A DNA stretch of 64,000 bases, taken from contig NZ_FOIS01000001.1 in the NCBI RefSeq assembly GCF_900110455.1, forward strand, positions 434,001 through 498,000. The letters are read 5' to 3'. This document shows, piece by piece, positions 1 to 9,063 of the stretch (its first letter is position 1; the number at the start of each line of letters is the position of its first letter). The notes beneath the pieces are model-generated. The model worked only from the letters and a program-made list of their open reading frames with translations. It was not told the DNA's origin and did not search any database. The DNA is from Natrinema salifodinae (GTDB lineage Archaea; Halobacteriota; Halobacteria; Halobacteriales; Natrialbaceae). A program made the translations under genes and the position numbers.

Positions 1-1426
1 AGGAGAGGACCGAGGTGTCCGAGATCGGCGACGTGTGGTCGCCGAAAATCGCGCCCGAGAACACCGCGCCGACCATCACCGGCATGAGTTCGAACGTACC
101 GGTGAGTTCGTAGGCGACGCGGATCGCGATCGGCGTGACGATTCCCATCGTCGCCCACGACGACCCCATGGTGAACGCGACGAACGCGGAGACGAGCAAC
201 ACGACGATCGGGAGAACGGCCGGCGAGACGATTCCCTCCGCGACGCCGGCGACGTAGACCCCCGTTCCGAGATCCTCGGCGACCGCGCTGATCGACCAGG
301 CGAGCACCAGGATCGTCACCGCGGTCAGCATGAGGTCGAATCCCTCGAGCGCCGTCTCGACGCCGTCGCCGAGGTCGAAGAGGTCGTAAGCCAGGCCGAT
401 GAGGATCGCGGTCGCGACCATCGCGAACGAGCCCCAGACGAGCGCGGCCGCGAAGTCGCCGGCGCCGATGACGTCGACCAGAACCTGTACGACGCCGCCG
501 TCACCGATGGCCCCCTCGAGCGATGTCGGCGCACCCGCGTCGGCCTGATCGGCGACCCAGGACTGGTAGCCGGTCCGGAAGGCGCCGGCCAGCGTGACCG
601 CAATCAGAACGACGATCGGCACGAAGAACGTTCGGAGCATCGGTCGGTCCTCGATCGGCGCACCCAGGTCCTCCTCGACTTCCTGGAGCGGCTGCGCGTC
701 GTCGCGGTTTACCTTCCCCGTCCGCCAGGCGCGGTGCTCGGCGTCGAGCATCTCGCCGTAGTCGCGCCGCGACAGGATGATGACGCCCACCATGACGATC
801 GCGAGCAGCGAGTAGGTGTTGAACGGGATCGAGCCGACGAACGTCTCGAACGTCCCCGGCGTGTCGGCCGCGGCGACGTCGTAGTCGTTGCTCTCGACGA
901 GCGCGGCGTATCCCTCGTCGATCATCGACAGCTGGAACGCGACCCAACTCGAGAGGCCGATCGTCGCGACGGGCGCGGCCGTCGAGTCGACGATGTAGGA
1001 GAGTTTCTCCCGGGAGATGCGCATCTGATCGGAGATCTCGCGCATCGTGCTGCCGACGATGGCCGTGTTGGCGTAGTCGTCGAAGAACAGGAGCATTCCG
1101 AGGACCCACGTCGCCAGGCCGGCGTTGCGCTGGGTCTCGAGCCGATTCGTCGCCCAGTTGCGGACGGCGGTCGCGCCGCCGAGGCGCCAGATCAGCGCCA
1201 CGCCCGATCCCAGCAACAGGGTGAAGATCAGGATCTGGGCGTGGAACACGTCCGCCATCGACTCGGCGATCCAGTCGAACGCTTGTCCGAGGCCAATACT
1301 ACCGGTTACGATGACGCCGCCCGACCAGATCCCGAGGAACAGCGACAGGATCGGCCGACGCGTCACGATCGCGAGCCCGATCGCGAGCAGCGGCGGCAGG
1401 AGCGAGAGCGCGCCAAATTCTGCCAT
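1..1426 (-). CDS. NhaC-family Na+/H+ antiporter, 3' end beyond window
   Basis: This polytopic membrane protein runs off the left edge; about 475 codons are visible from the ATG at 1426. It starts MAEFGALSLLPPLLAIGLAI and alternates hydrophobic helices with short loops. Visible signatures of the NhaC/YuiF branch of ion:proton antiporters are FFDDYANTAIVG in the first half and SSWATMG followed by FGDHTSPISDT near the left edge. Such proteins exchange Na+ for H+ or an organic acid across the cytoplasmic membrane. The substrate is not clear from sequence, and related proteins exchange malate/lactate or amino acids. A TATA-like element (GAAAAATATCC on the minus strand, about 1451-1461) lies about 30 nt before the ATG. 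A second, more typical NhaC lies at 47211-48647. Confidence 0.88.
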   Translation of the reverse strand, partial: MAEFGALSLLPPLLAIGLAIVTRRPILSLFLGIWSGGVIVTGSIGLGQAFDWIAESMADVFHAQILIFTLLLGSGVALIWRLGGATAVRNWATNRLETQRNAGLATWVLGMLLFFDDYANTAIVGSTMREISDQMRISREKLSYIVDSTAAPVATIGLSSWVAFQLSMIDEGYAALVESNDYDVAAADTPGTFETFVGSIPFNTYSLLAIVMVGVIILSRRDYGEMLDAEHRAWRTGKVNRDDAQPLQEVEEDLGAPIEDRPMLRTFFVPIVVLIAVTLAGAFRTGYQSWVADQADAGAPTSLEGAIGDGGVVQVLVDVIGAGDFAAALVWGSFAMVATAILIGLAYDLFDLGDGVETALEGFDLMLTAVTILVLAWSISAVAEDLGTGVYVAGVAEGIVSPAVLPIVVLLVSAFVAFTMGSSWATMGIVTPIAIRVAYELTGTFELMPVMVGAVFSGAIFGDHTSPISDTSVLS

Positions 1427-1566
1427 ATCTACCTAGTCGTCGAGCGGTCGGATATTTTTCACCGTTCCGATTCGAATACCGTCCAGTCAGAAAACGTACG
1501 TGTCGTGTGCGCGCGAATTGGGCGGAATCCGTGCACTTCTGATCAAATAGTTGACTTCTGTCGGGC

Positions 1567-1590
1567 AAAAATAAAGGCCGTCAGCGGCCG
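1567..1590 (-). terminator. Hairpin plus T-run downstream of drg
   Basis: Read on the minus strand, GGCCG-CTGA-CGGCC forms a perfect 5-bp stem with a 4-nt loop, followed at once by TTTATTTTT. It lies about 70 nt past the drg stop codon. Haloarchaea mostly terminate at T-runs, so the T-tract is probably the active part. Confidence 0.55.
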
Positions 1591-1655
1591 ATACCAGTTG
1601 GGTCAGCCGCTAAACCGGATGACGCCGGATCGAACGTATCCCGGTGGCTGCCCGG

Positions 1656-2768
1656 TTACCGACGCAGGATCAGCTTGAGCACGTCCTCGTCCTGAAGGAC
1701 GTGATCGCGCCCGACCTGCTGTTCGTCGTGGGTCGCGCTGGGGCCGGTGACGCGGGCGAAGCGGAACCGCTCTTCCATCTCGCCGCCGAGCTTCTCGAGC
1801 GCGTCGTCGACGGACGCGCCCTCCTCGATCACGAGCGGCTCCTCCCAGTCGATACCGCGGCCTGGCTTGTCCATGTAGACCCGGATGAGCCCGAGATTCT
1901 CCCAGATCCGGTCCTTGAGTGCCTCGAGACCCTTCTCCTTCTCGGCGCTGATGAAGGTGACGTCCGCCGGATCGAGGTCCCGGTCGCGAAGTTGCTCGTC
2001 GACGGTCTCCTTGTAGGAGGGTTCGATGAGGTCGACCTTGTTGACGCAGGTGATCGAGGGGATGTACTCGCGATTGTTCATCAGGCCGTCGACCAGGCGG
2101 TCGATGGTGACGGTCTCCTGGAGGTTGAGATCCGCGTTCACGTAGCCGTGCTGGCGGAGAACTTCCTTGATCGTTTGTTCGTCGAGGTCCTGATCGGTGC
2201 TCGAGGTGAGCTTGATCCCGTCCTTGTGCTTGCGGCGAACGGTGACTCGCGGGGGCTTCTGGTCGACGCGGATGTTGATATCGTACAGTTCCTCTTGCAG
2301 GCGATCGTACTGCTCGAGTTCGAAGACCGAGAGCACGAAGACGATCAGATCGGCGTTGCGCACGACCGCCAGCACCTGCTGGCCGTCGCCCCGGCCCGAC
2401 GCCGCGCCCTCGATGAGCCCGGGTACGTCGAGCATCTGGATGTTCGCGCCGCGGTGTTGGAGCATTCCGGGGTTGACGTCCAGCGTCGTGAACTCGTAGG
2501 AGCCGGTCTCGCTCTCGGCGTTGGTCATCGAGTTCAACAGCGACGACTTGCCGACGCTCGGAAACCCAACCAAGGCGACGGTCGCGTCGCCGTGTTTCTC
2601 GACGGAGTAGCCACCGCCACCGCCGGAGCCCGACTGCTGTTTTTCGAGCTTCTCCTTCTTCTCCGCGAGCTTGGACTTCAGCCGACCGATGTGGGCCTCG
2701 GTCGACTTGTTGTAGGGCGTGTTGGCGATTTCTTCCTCGATCTCCTCGATCTCCTCCTCGAGCCCCAT
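1656..2768 (-). CDS. drg: DRG-family GTP-binding protein
   Basis: A 370-residue Obg/DRG-type GTPase with a role in translation. Residues 1-45 form an acidic helical region, then a Ser/Gly linker leads into the G domain. The P-loop GFPSVGKSS is at 68-76, DVPG is the G3 motif and NKVD is the G4 motif. The last ~80 residues form a TGS domain ending at LKLILRR. Length and domain order match archaeal DRG, which binds translating ribosomes with partner proteins in eukaryotes; the archaeal partner is unknown. The gene is monocistronic, divergent from the CARDB gene, and has a terminator-like hairpin downstream. Confidence 0.95.
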   Translation of the reverse strand: MGLEEEIEEIEEEIANTPYNKSTEAHIGRLKSKLAEKKEKLEKQQSGSGGGGGYSVEKHGDATVALVGFPSVGKSSLLNSMTNAESETGSYEFTTLDVNPGMLQHRGANIQMLDVPGLIEGAASGRGDGQQVLAVVRNADLIVFVLSVFELEQYDRLQEELYDINIRVDQKPPRVTVRRKHKDGIKLTSSTDQDLDEQTIKEVLRQHGYVNADLNLQETVTIDRLVDGLMNNREYIPSITCVNKVDLIEPSYKETVDEQLRDRDLDPADVTFISAEKEKGLEALKDRIWENLGLIRVYMDKPGRGIDWEEPLVIEEGASVDDALEKLGGEMEERFRFARVTGPSATHDEQQVGRDHVLQDEDVLKLILRR

Positions 2769-2928
2769 TTGTCAGTATCCAACCGGTCGGGCCGAAAAAC
2801 CCTTTCGAGACTGCACGTGGCGGGAACCGCGACGCGTCGATCCGTGAAGTGGACATTCGTTTCTCCTATTCAGTTCGTTCTGGGAATATTGAATTAACTA
2901 TACCGTACTGTAAGTGCTATGTCATCGT

Positions 2929-4587
2929 ATGCGCAGGCGGGAGTACGTCACTGCACTGGGGGGGACCGTGGGTGTCTTCGCGACGGGTGGGACGGGACGA
3001 GCGCAGCCGGCGACGCTCGAGCGGGTCTGTCCGGCGGATACCGTGACGCACGTTCGTCCGGGCGACGACGTCCTGTTCGAGGCCGCGGCCGAGCCGGGCG
3101 TCGAATCCCCGGACGCCGAGTGGACCGTCGACGGCGGCGAGTCGGATGCGGTGCGTCCGGGCGCACCGTTTTGGAGTTACACCTATAGAACGGGAAATCC
3201 GGCCGCGGCCGGGCGGTTCGACGAGACCGGCGTTTACGACGTCACCGTCTCGGTCGGCGCCTCGAGCGTCGACTGGACGGTCGTCGCCACCGAGCGCGCG
3301 CCGGCGGCCCCGAGCGCCGACCTCTCGTGCGAGCCCGGTCCGGACGCCACCGTCACCGTCCGCGACGAAATCGAGGTGACGGCGACGGCCGCGGACGACT
3401 CCGGAACACTCCGGACGCTCCTCTGGCAGGAGGGACGAAACGCCACCTACGTCGACGACACCGACCTGTCGGGGGCGGACGCGACGGTCACGTATGCGGT
3501 GACCGGCGGCAACGCCATCTGGTTCATCGGCGACTATCCGATGATCGCGTGGATCGTCTGCCGCGACGGGCGGCTGACGACCGCCCGCACCGAGGGGCCG
3601 GCGGTCGAGGCGTTTCGGGACGTCGATATCTCCGGCACGAACGCACCGGTCCGCGCCGGCGAGGACCTGGTCGTCGAGGCCGAGATCGCGGCCGAGGGGA
3701 GCTCGACCTATCACGCCTTCGTGGAGGCGTCGGCGGACCTGATCGTCGGCCACGATCCGACTCACGTCGACAGCGCGACGGTCGAGGTGTTCGCGGGCCA
3801 GGCGGAGTCGATCGAACTCGAGTTCACGACGGCTACCGTCCGTAACACGCAGACGTTTCCGGTCCGCGTCGAGACGCGCCACGCCGCGTCGGAAACCGAC
3901 GTCACCGTCATCGGGACCGACGACGCCGACGAACGGGGCCACCTGCAGGTGACGGACCTCGAGACGAACGCGCCAGTGACCGGCGGCGATCGGCTCGAGG
4001 TGACGGCGACGCTCGCGAATACGGGCGACGCGCCGGCCGACCGCGAGGTCGAACTCGTCGTCGGGGACAATCCAACGACCGTCGACACGCGCCGGGTGAC
4101 CGTCGACGCGGGCGCGACGACGACCGTCTCGCTCGGCTACGAGACCTATCCGGTCCGCAACGACGACGAGTTCCCCGTCCGCGTGCGGACGGGCGACGAC
4201 AGCGCGTCGCGGACGGTGCTCGTCTACGGACGCGACGGTGACGGGAACGGCGACGGGAACGACGGCGACGACGGGACCGGCCAGGCGTCGTTCGCGGTGT
4301 CGATCACCGGAACGAACGCGCCGGTCGCGGGCGGCGAGCGGCTCTCCGTGACTGCCACCGTCGAGAACGCGGGCGACGCCGCCGGCACGCACGACGTCGA
4401 ACTCGTCGTCGGCCGCACGCCCGAGGTGGTCGACGCCGCGAGCATGAGCCTGGCGCCGGGCGAGACGACGACGGTGTCGCTGGGGTACGAAACCTATCCG
4501 GTCCGCAACGACGACACGTTCCCGGTGACGATTCGGTCGCCGCAGACGAGCGACACGCGGACGGTGACGGTTCGCGGGTCGGGGTGA
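2929..4587 (+). CDS. Tat-exported protein with three CARDB-like repeats
   Basis: The likely start is the ATG at 2929 (552 residues) rather than the GTG at 2914, because it places MRRREYVTALGG at the N-terminus, a twin-arginine export signal. An Ig-like region at about 30-220 is followed by three CARDB-like beta-sandwich repeats at about 230-325, 338-430 and 454-552. Each opens with a T-N-A-P-V motif and ends in a PVR..-FPV pattern. An Asp/Gly linker (DGDGNGDGNDGDDGTG) separates the last two. CARDB modules occur in archaeal surface adhesion proteins. No anchor or catalytic domain is seen, so it is probably secreted or loosely surface-bound. TATA-like AACTATACC lies near 2896. Confidence 0.85.
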   Translation: MRRREYVTALGGTVGVFATGGTGRAQPATLERVCPADTVTHVRPGDDVLFEAAAEPGVESPDAEWTVDGGESDAVRPGAPFWSYTYRTGNPAAAGRFDETGVYDVTVSVGASSVDWTVVATERAPAAPSADLSCEPGPDATVTVRDEIEVTATAADDSGTLRTLLWQEGRNATYVDDTDLSGADATVTYAVTGGNAIWFIGDYPMIAWIVCRDGRLTTARTEGPAVEAFRDVDISGTNAPVRAGEDLVVEAEIAAEGSSTYHAFVEASADLIVGHDPTHVDSATVEVFAGQAESIELEFTTATVRNTQTFPVRVETRHAASETDVTVIGTDDADERGHLQVTDLETNAPVTGGDRLEVTATLANTGDAPADREVELVVGDNPTTVDTRRVTVDAGATTTVSLGYETYPVRNDDEFPVRVRTGDDSASRTVLVYGRDGDGNGDGNDGDDGTGQASFAVSITGTNAPVAGGERLSVTATVENAGDAAGTHDVELVVGRTPEVVDAASMSLAPGETTTVSLGYETYPVRNDDTFPVTIRSPQTSDTRTVTVRGSG

Positions 4588-4726
4588 CGCCGCTTCCGGT
4601 CGAGGCGGCGAGCGATAGCGGTCGGCCACCGCCGTCTCCGAAGGTTCTACCGGGCGCTCGCGCGGATCATTACCGATGACAACGTGATTCGACACGCATA
4701 AACGACGGGCGGGCGACTGGTTATAC

Positions 4727-4930
4727 ATGCCAGACGCGTCGCAGCTGCGTGACAGCACCCAGATCGTCCTCCCGCGGGAGGCGCTGGAGGGGCTGGAGCC
4801 GCAGCTCGACGACGAGTTCACGGTCACCGTCTTTCCGGACGGCGAGGACCGCTGCCGGATCATCGGCAGCCCCGTCGAGATCAAGGCGGCCAGCGAGTTC
4901 CTCGCCCGCCGCGGCGTGACCGTCCGCTAA
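4727..4930 (+). CDS. Short haloarchaeal protein (VNG_1110C-like)
   Basis: A 67-residue acidic protein starting MPDASQLRDSTQIVLPREAL and ending FLARRGVTVR. It resembles, from memory, a small conserved haloarchaeal family named after VNG_1110C, with no known function. The TQIVLP..AL..L...FTVTVFP pattern followed by an IIGSPVEI strand suggests a compact alpha/beta fold. A TATA-like GCATAAAC sits about 27 nt upstream, consistent with a leaderless transcript. No cysteine pair or transmembrane segment is present. Confidence 0.75.
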   Translation: MPDASQLRDSTQIVLPREALEGLEPQLDDEFTVTVFPDGEDRCRIIGSPVEIKAASEFLARRGVTVR

Positions 4931-5030
4931 CCATTTTCGCGGAGATGCGGTCGCGATCGGTCGCAGCCCCCGGTCCCGACCGCCGTCGGAATCGACAGCC
5001 CTTCGAGCGGGTGCGCCCTAGTGACCGCCG

Positions 5031-6014
5031 GTGAACGTCTTCGAGCGCTTCCAGACGCTGTTCGTGATGACGGGGATCGGAGTCGGCCTGGCGGCCGCGC
5101 AGTTCGACGGCGTCCCCGCGCTCGCGGATCGGCTCGTGCTCCCGTTCCTGCTGGTGACGCTGTTCGCGACGTTCGCCGGAATGCCGCTCGCGAACCTCCG
5201 CCGGGCGTTCCGGAACCGGCGGTTCGTCGCCACGACTCTCGTCGTGAACTTCGGCTGGAACCCGCTGCTGGCGGTCGGCCTCGGCGCGGTCTTCCTGGCC
5301 GACCACCCGGCGCTGTGGGTCGGCCTGCTCATGCTGCTCGTAACGCCCTGTACCGACTGGTATCTGGTCTTTACCGACCTCGCGAACGGCGACGTGCCGC
5401 TGGCGACGTCGCTACTGCCGTACAACCTCGTCCTGCAACTGCTGTTGCTACCGGTCTACCTCGCGCTCTTCGCGGACACGCTCGTCCAATTTCGGTTGCA
5501 GCTCCTGCTCGAGAGCATCGTGCTCGTTCTCGTGGTCCCGCTGACGCTGGCCGTTGCCGTCCGCAGGGGCGTCGCGGCGTTCGACCGCCAGCAGTGGTTC
5601 GCGGCGACGGTGCGACCGAGACTCGGCCCCGTCCAGATCACCTTCCTCGCGCTGGCCGTCGCCGCGATGTTCGCCTCCCAGGGCGGCCTGGTCGTCGAGC
5701 GCCCGGACGTGCTCGTTCGCCTGGCCCTCCCCGTCGTCGCCTTCTACGCCGTCAACTTCTCGCTCGGCCTGGCGATCGGTCGCGTCCTCGACTTCTCTCA
5801 CGAGGAAGTCGCCTGTTTCAACTGTACGGTCCTCTCGCGGAACTCGCCGACCGCCCTCGCGATCGCGGTGGTCGCGTTCCCGAACGAGCCGCTGATTCCG
5901 CTCGCGCTCGTCGTCGGCCCGCTGGTCGAACTCCCGCTGCTCTCGGCGGTCGCGGGCCTGTTGCGCCGGTTCGAGCGGCGCGGCTGGACGGTTGGAGAAC
6001 GAGCGCCGCTCTGA
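5031..6014 (+). CDS. ACR3/SBF-family efflux permease (arsenite-type)
   Basis: A 327-residue, ten-helix membrane protein of the bile acid:sodium symporter superfamily, closest to the ACR3 arsenite exporters. The cysteine in a helix-4 TPCTDWY motif (residue 107) and the glutamate in a helix-9 GPLVELPLL motif (residue 300) correspond to the Cys and Glu reported as essential in Acr3. CFNCTVLSRNSPTALA resembles the crossover region. The start is GTG at 5031; a second GTG ten bases upstream is out of frame. No arsR, arsC or arsA-type arsenic gene is adjacent, so the substrate may be arsenite or another anion. It converges with tiaS. Confidence 0.82.
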   Translation: MNVFERFQTLFVMTGIGVGLAAAQFDGVPALADRLVLPFLLVTLFATFAGMPLANLRRAFRNRRFVATTLVVNFGWNPLLAVGLGAVFLADHPALWVGLLMLLVTPCTDWYLVFTDLANGDVPLATSLLPYNLVLQLLLLPVYLALFADTLVQFRLQLLLESIVLVLVVPLTLAVAVRRGVAAFDRQQWFAATVRPRLGPVQITFLALAVAAMFASQGGLVVERPDVLVRLALPVVAFYAVNFSLGLAIGRVLDFSHEEVACFNCTVLSRNSPTALAIAVVAFPNEPLIPLALVVGPLVELPLLSAVAGLLRRFERRGWTVGERAPL

Positions 6015-6084
6015 CGGTTCCGCGGTCCGTGATCGGCCACAGTGTCCAGTCAGCGGATGGCGACGTCCGGCACCGAAACTTCCG

Positions 6085-7380
6085 CTACCGCTCGGGGTGC
6101 GTCGGCGCGTCGAATCCGCCGCGGACGAGCGGCTTCGCGATGTGACGGCGCGCACACGGCGGCACTTCGTACCACCCCTCTTCGAGGTCCCGCTCCAGCG
6201 GCTGCTCCGCCTTCGCGTCCCGGCTCGTTCCGCAGTCCCGGCAGCGATAGCCCTGGTTTCGGCCGGCGCTCTCCATCGTCCGGCCGCAGTCGGGACAGGT
6301 CGGCGTCACCCGCTCGGTCCGCACCAGGCCGCGCACGGCGAACTTCTCGAGTTTGAGCGTCCCACGGGAAACCTCCCCGCAAGCGGTGATCCGATCGCCG
6401 ACTCGGAGCGCTCTGACGCGATCTCTGAACCGTTTCGTCGGCTCGAAGGCCGCACACGCGAGTCGGTCGGCCGACCCTCGCCCGTCGCTGGACGGTGACT
6501 CGAGCTCGATGAAGACGTGTCCGCCGCGGCGCGTCTCCGGCTCGCTCACGACGCGGCCCTCCAGCCGGTAGGCCCGCCCGTCCTCGACGTTCGGAATCGA
6601 TCCCTCCCGGAGGTGGACGTCCGTCCCCTGGTTCGTCACGAACAGCCGGCTCGCGGCGACGGGCTCGCTCTCGATCCGCTCGGCCGCCGCCCGGACCGCG
6701 TCCAGATCGTCACCGCGGATCCCGTGCAGGATCGGACCGGGCGCGTGCGGCACGCAGACGGTCTCGTCCTCGCCGCGATCGACCGTGTCCCAGACCTCGG
6801 AATAGCCTCGATCGGCCGCCTCGAAGACGCTCTCGTGGTCCACGTCGCGGGGCGTCCCCCAGCGGTCGGGCTCACGGTAGGAGATGTACTCGTAGGTCCA
6901 CTCGTCGAGCGCCGACCAGGCGCCGATCGCGGCGACGGCGCCGATCCGACCGCGGCCGTCGCCGGCGTGCCACGACCGGTAGCCGCGGCGCTCGATCAGC
7001 GCCGTCGCGTCCTCGATCGCCAGGCGGTCGCGGATCGCCGCGCGCGCGAATCGACGTACGTCCTCGGGGGGTGCCGGATCGTCGTGGACGTGGGCCGCGA
7101 CGACCAGGCCGGGATTCGTCCGCTCGTCCGCGGTCTCGGCCAGGGATTCGAGGCGCTCGCGGGCGATCTGGAACGCACGGTCGGGATCGCAGTCGGTGTG
7201 GATCGCCAGGGCGGCGTTGCCCCGCGTCTTGTACTCGACGGCGGGGTTGAGCCGGACGAGGAGGAGTCGCGCCACGTCAGCGTCCGCCTGGCGCAGCCGC
7301 TCGGCGATCCGTGCGGCGACGTAGGTCGTGCACATTCCGCGCTCGCGCGAGTCGGTATCGTCGAGCCCGACGACGGTCAT
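6085..7380 (-). CDS. tiaS: tRNA(Ile2) 2-agmatinylcytidine synthetase TiaS
   Basis: A 431-residue enzyme that attaches agmatine to C34 of the CAU-anticodon isoleucine tRNA, letting it read AUA. The N-terminal MTVVGLDDTDSRERGMC is the diagnostic TiaS start, carrying the ATP-dependent kinase-like active site. An OB-fold-like region follows at about 275-350, and a zinc ribbon CPDCGRTM...CRDCG lies at about 363-385. All parts appear intact and the length is typical. It is divergent from the HTH regulator and converges with the ACR3-type gene. Confidence 0.95.
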   Translation of the reverse strand: MTVVGLDDTDSRERGMCTTYVAARIAERLRQADADVARLLLVRLNPAVEYKTRGNAALAIHTDCDPDRAFQIARERLESLAETADERTNPGLVVAAHVHDDPAPPEDVRRFARAAIRDRLAIEDATALIERRGYRSWHAGDGRGRIGAVAAIGAWSALDEWTYEYISYREPDRWGTPRDVDHESVFEAADRGYSEVWDTVDRGEDETVCVPHAPGPILHGIRGDDLDAVRAAAERIESEPVAASRLFVTNQGTDVHLREGSIPNVEDGRAYRLEGRVVSEPETRRGGHVFIELESPSSDGRGSADRLACAAFEPTKRFRDRVRALRVGDRITACGEVSRGTLKLEKFAVRGLVRTERVTPTCPDCGRTMESAGRNQGYRCRDCGTSRDAKAEQPLERDLEEGWYEVPPCARRHIAKPLVRGGFDAPTHPER

Positions 7381-7461
7381 CGGCGGGCCTTGGCGGGGGA
7401 GCGGGTAACCCCTTTCGGGACGACTGCGGATAGCCGCGGACCGCCGGCGGGCGGAAACCAG

Positions 7462-7469
7462 TATATAAG
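7462..7469 (+). promoter_or_regulatory. Strong TATA element, distal promoter of the HTH regulator
   Basis: The sequence tatataag is a near-ideal archaeal TATA box about 95 nt upstream of the regulator's ATG. A second TATA-like element, tcttatac, at about 7529-7536 fits a leaderless start at 7558. The two together suggest tandem promoters, or a short leader transcript beginning near 7488. Confidence 0.5.
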
Positions 7470-7557
7470 TATGTTCCCGATACAGGCGTGAATCGCGACA
7501 CGGCAGCCGGGCGTCCCGGGGAAAGCGTCTTATACGAGGAATCGCTTACAACCCTCT

Positions 7558-8523
7558 ATGTCCCGCTCCGCACTGGTCGGCAATGTCACCGCGATGTTAG
7601 AGGACGCGGGGTTCGTTGTCAGCGACCGGTGTGCGATCCGACCCAAGAGCTTCGATATCGTCGCGCGACGCGGCGAGGACCTTATTCTCGTCAAGATCCT
7701 CGCCAACATCGACGCGTTCAACGAGGAGACCGGCCACGAGATGCGACGGCTGGGAACCTATCTCCAGGCGACGCCGCTCGTCATCGGCCTGCGCAGTCGC
7801 GACGAGGACCTCAAACCGGACGTCGTCTACTTCCGACACGGCGTCCCCGTCTTCAGCCCCGACACGGCATACAACCTGTTCATCGAGAGCGTCCCGCCGC
7901 TGATCTACGCGGCCCCGGGCGGCCTCTACGTCAACATCGACGGCGAGCTGCTCGCCGACGAACGGCAGGACCGCGACTGGAGCCTCGGCCAACTCGCCAG
8001 CGAACTCGGCGTCTCTCGGCGGACCGTCTCGAAGTACGAAGACGGCATGAACGCCTCCGTCGAGGTCGCGATGGCGCTCGAGGAGATGTTCGACGCGCCC
8101 CTGACCAGCCCCGTCGACGTGCTCGACGGGGCCGAGGACGTCCACGAGAGCGAGTCGACGCCGGACGATCCGGAGGCGGACCCGGACGACGAGCAGGTCG
8201 TCGCCGTCTTCACCCGAGCCGGCTACCGAGTCCATCCGACGGTCCGCTCGCCGTTTACGGCCGTCAGCGAGGACGAAGACGACAGCGACGTCGTCCTCAC
8301 GGGTCACTCGGAGTTCACGAAGGCCGCCCAGAAGCGCGCCCGCATTATGAGTTCGATCGGACACGTCACTCGGACGCGCTCGGTCTACATCGTGGATCGG
8401 GCGAAACAGGAGTCCGTCGACGGCACGGCCCTGGTCGAACGCGAGGAACTCGCGGAGCTCCGAGACGCCGACGAACTCCGCGACGTCATCCGGGAGCGGT
8501 CCGAGCGCGAGGAAGCGGCCTGA
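7558..8523 (+). CDS. HTH (Cro/CI-type) transcriptional regulator with nuclease-like N-terminus
   Basis: A 321-residue protein of an archaeal regulator family (MJ0568-like). An Xre-type helix-turn-helix lies at about 141-180 ([20 protein letters not shown]). Residues 1-120 contain [17 protein letters not shown], which has the spacing of a PD-(D/E)XK-like core but with Val where the catalytic Glu would be. This part is probably a sensor or dimerisation fold rather than a nuclease. The C-terminal ~100 residues after an acidic linker hold a second alpha/beta region. Its targets are unknown. It is divergent from tiaS. Confidence 0.82.
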   Translation: MSRSALVGNVTAMLEDAGFVVSDRCAIRPKSFDIVARRGEDLILVKILANIDAFNEETGHEMRRLGTYLQATPLVIGLRSRDEDLKPDVVYFRHGVPVFSPDTAYNLFIESVPPLIYAAPGGLYVNIDGELLADERQDRDWSLGQLASELGVSRRTVSKYEDGMNASVEVAMALEEMFDAPLTSPVDVLDGAEDVHESESTPDDPEADPDDEQVVAVFTRAGYRVHPTVRSPFTAVSEDEDDSDVVLTGHSEFTKAAQKRARIMSSIGHVTRTRSVYIVDRAKQESVDGTALVEREELAELRDADELRDVIRERSEREEAA

Positions 8524-8601
8524 TTGGTCGATCGGTCGAGTTACGATTCGCAATTCGCGGTTCGGCGGCCCGCGATAGCCGCGTCCGCGACGCTATTTCT
8601 T

Positions 8602-8617
8602 TCTTTGTCTCTGCTCT
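8602..8617 (+). terminator. Pyrimidine/T-rich terminator between convergent genes
   Basis: The run tttctttctttgtctc lies about 80 nt after the HTH regulator stop and before the end of the convergent glutaredoxin gene. T-rich tracts like this terminate transcription in haloarchaea. No stable hairpin precedes it. Confidence 0.35.
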
Positions 8618-8679
8618 ACCGCAGTCTCCGGTCTCCGTACTTCGAATCGATAGAAGCGACGGCGGCGATCGGAGCGCCG

Positions 8680-8925
8680 TCAGGCGTAGGTCTCTTCGAG
8701 GTACTCGACGATGTCATCGCTCTCCGGCATCCCCTCGACGCCATTAGCCTCGTCGGTGATCACCGGCACGCCGGTCTGTCCGCTGACCTTCTCGACCTCG
8801 GTGCGCTCCCCGTGGGACCGGGGGACCTCGATCACGTCGTAGTCCAGTTCAAGATCGTCGAGTTTCGACCGAACCTTCGCGCAGTACGGGCAGCCCGGGA
8901 GTTCGTACAGCGTGATGTCTGCCAT
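8680..8925 (-). CDS. Glutaredoxin-like thiol-disulfide oxidoreductase
   Basis: An 81-residue thioredoxin-fold protein with the dithiol active site GCPYCAK near residues 11-17. The cis-proline region is TGVPVI, followed by an ESDDIVEYLEETYA helix, as in glutaredoxins. Haloarchaea lack glutathione and use gamma-glutamylcysteine, so the physiological reductant is probably that thiol or a thioredoxin. Upstream of the ATG at 8925 the spacing to the purine permease (138 nt) allows its own promoter. Confidence 0.9.
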   Translation of the reverse strand: MADITLYELPGCPYCAKVRSKLDDLELDYDVIEVPRSHGERTEVEKVSGQTGVPVITDEANGVEGMPESDDIVEYLEETYA

Positions 8926-9063
8926 ACCCGTTCGTTGCCGCGGAAGACGTATCAGCCCACCGGTCGCCCGGGTGGTTGCCGGAAGAAAGCGCCGCGCGGA
9001 CGGCGGACAGCGGACGGGTGACGGCTGAATGCGAACCGAAAACCGAGTCCCGAGACGGCTCCG

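Noticed and set aside
1603-2897. Long open frames of 417 codons on both strands over the drg gene
   Set aside because: They are G+C-driven shadows of drg: Arg/Asp-rich composition, no motif, while the 370-residue minus-strand frame has all GTPase motifs.
2917-4884. A 655-codon minus-strand open frame opposite the CARDB gene
   Set aside because: Arg-rich, no domains, and antisense to a gene with a clear Tat signal and repeats.
5031-6014. An arsenic-resistance operon
   Set aside because: Only the ACR3-type transporter is present; no arsR, arsC or arsM is adjacent, and the ArsA-like protein at 38.8 kb fits Get3 better.
7488-8747. A 419-codon plus-strand frame overlapping the HTH regulator
   Set aside because: Arg-rich and motif-free; it is an out-of-frame shadow of the regulator gene.
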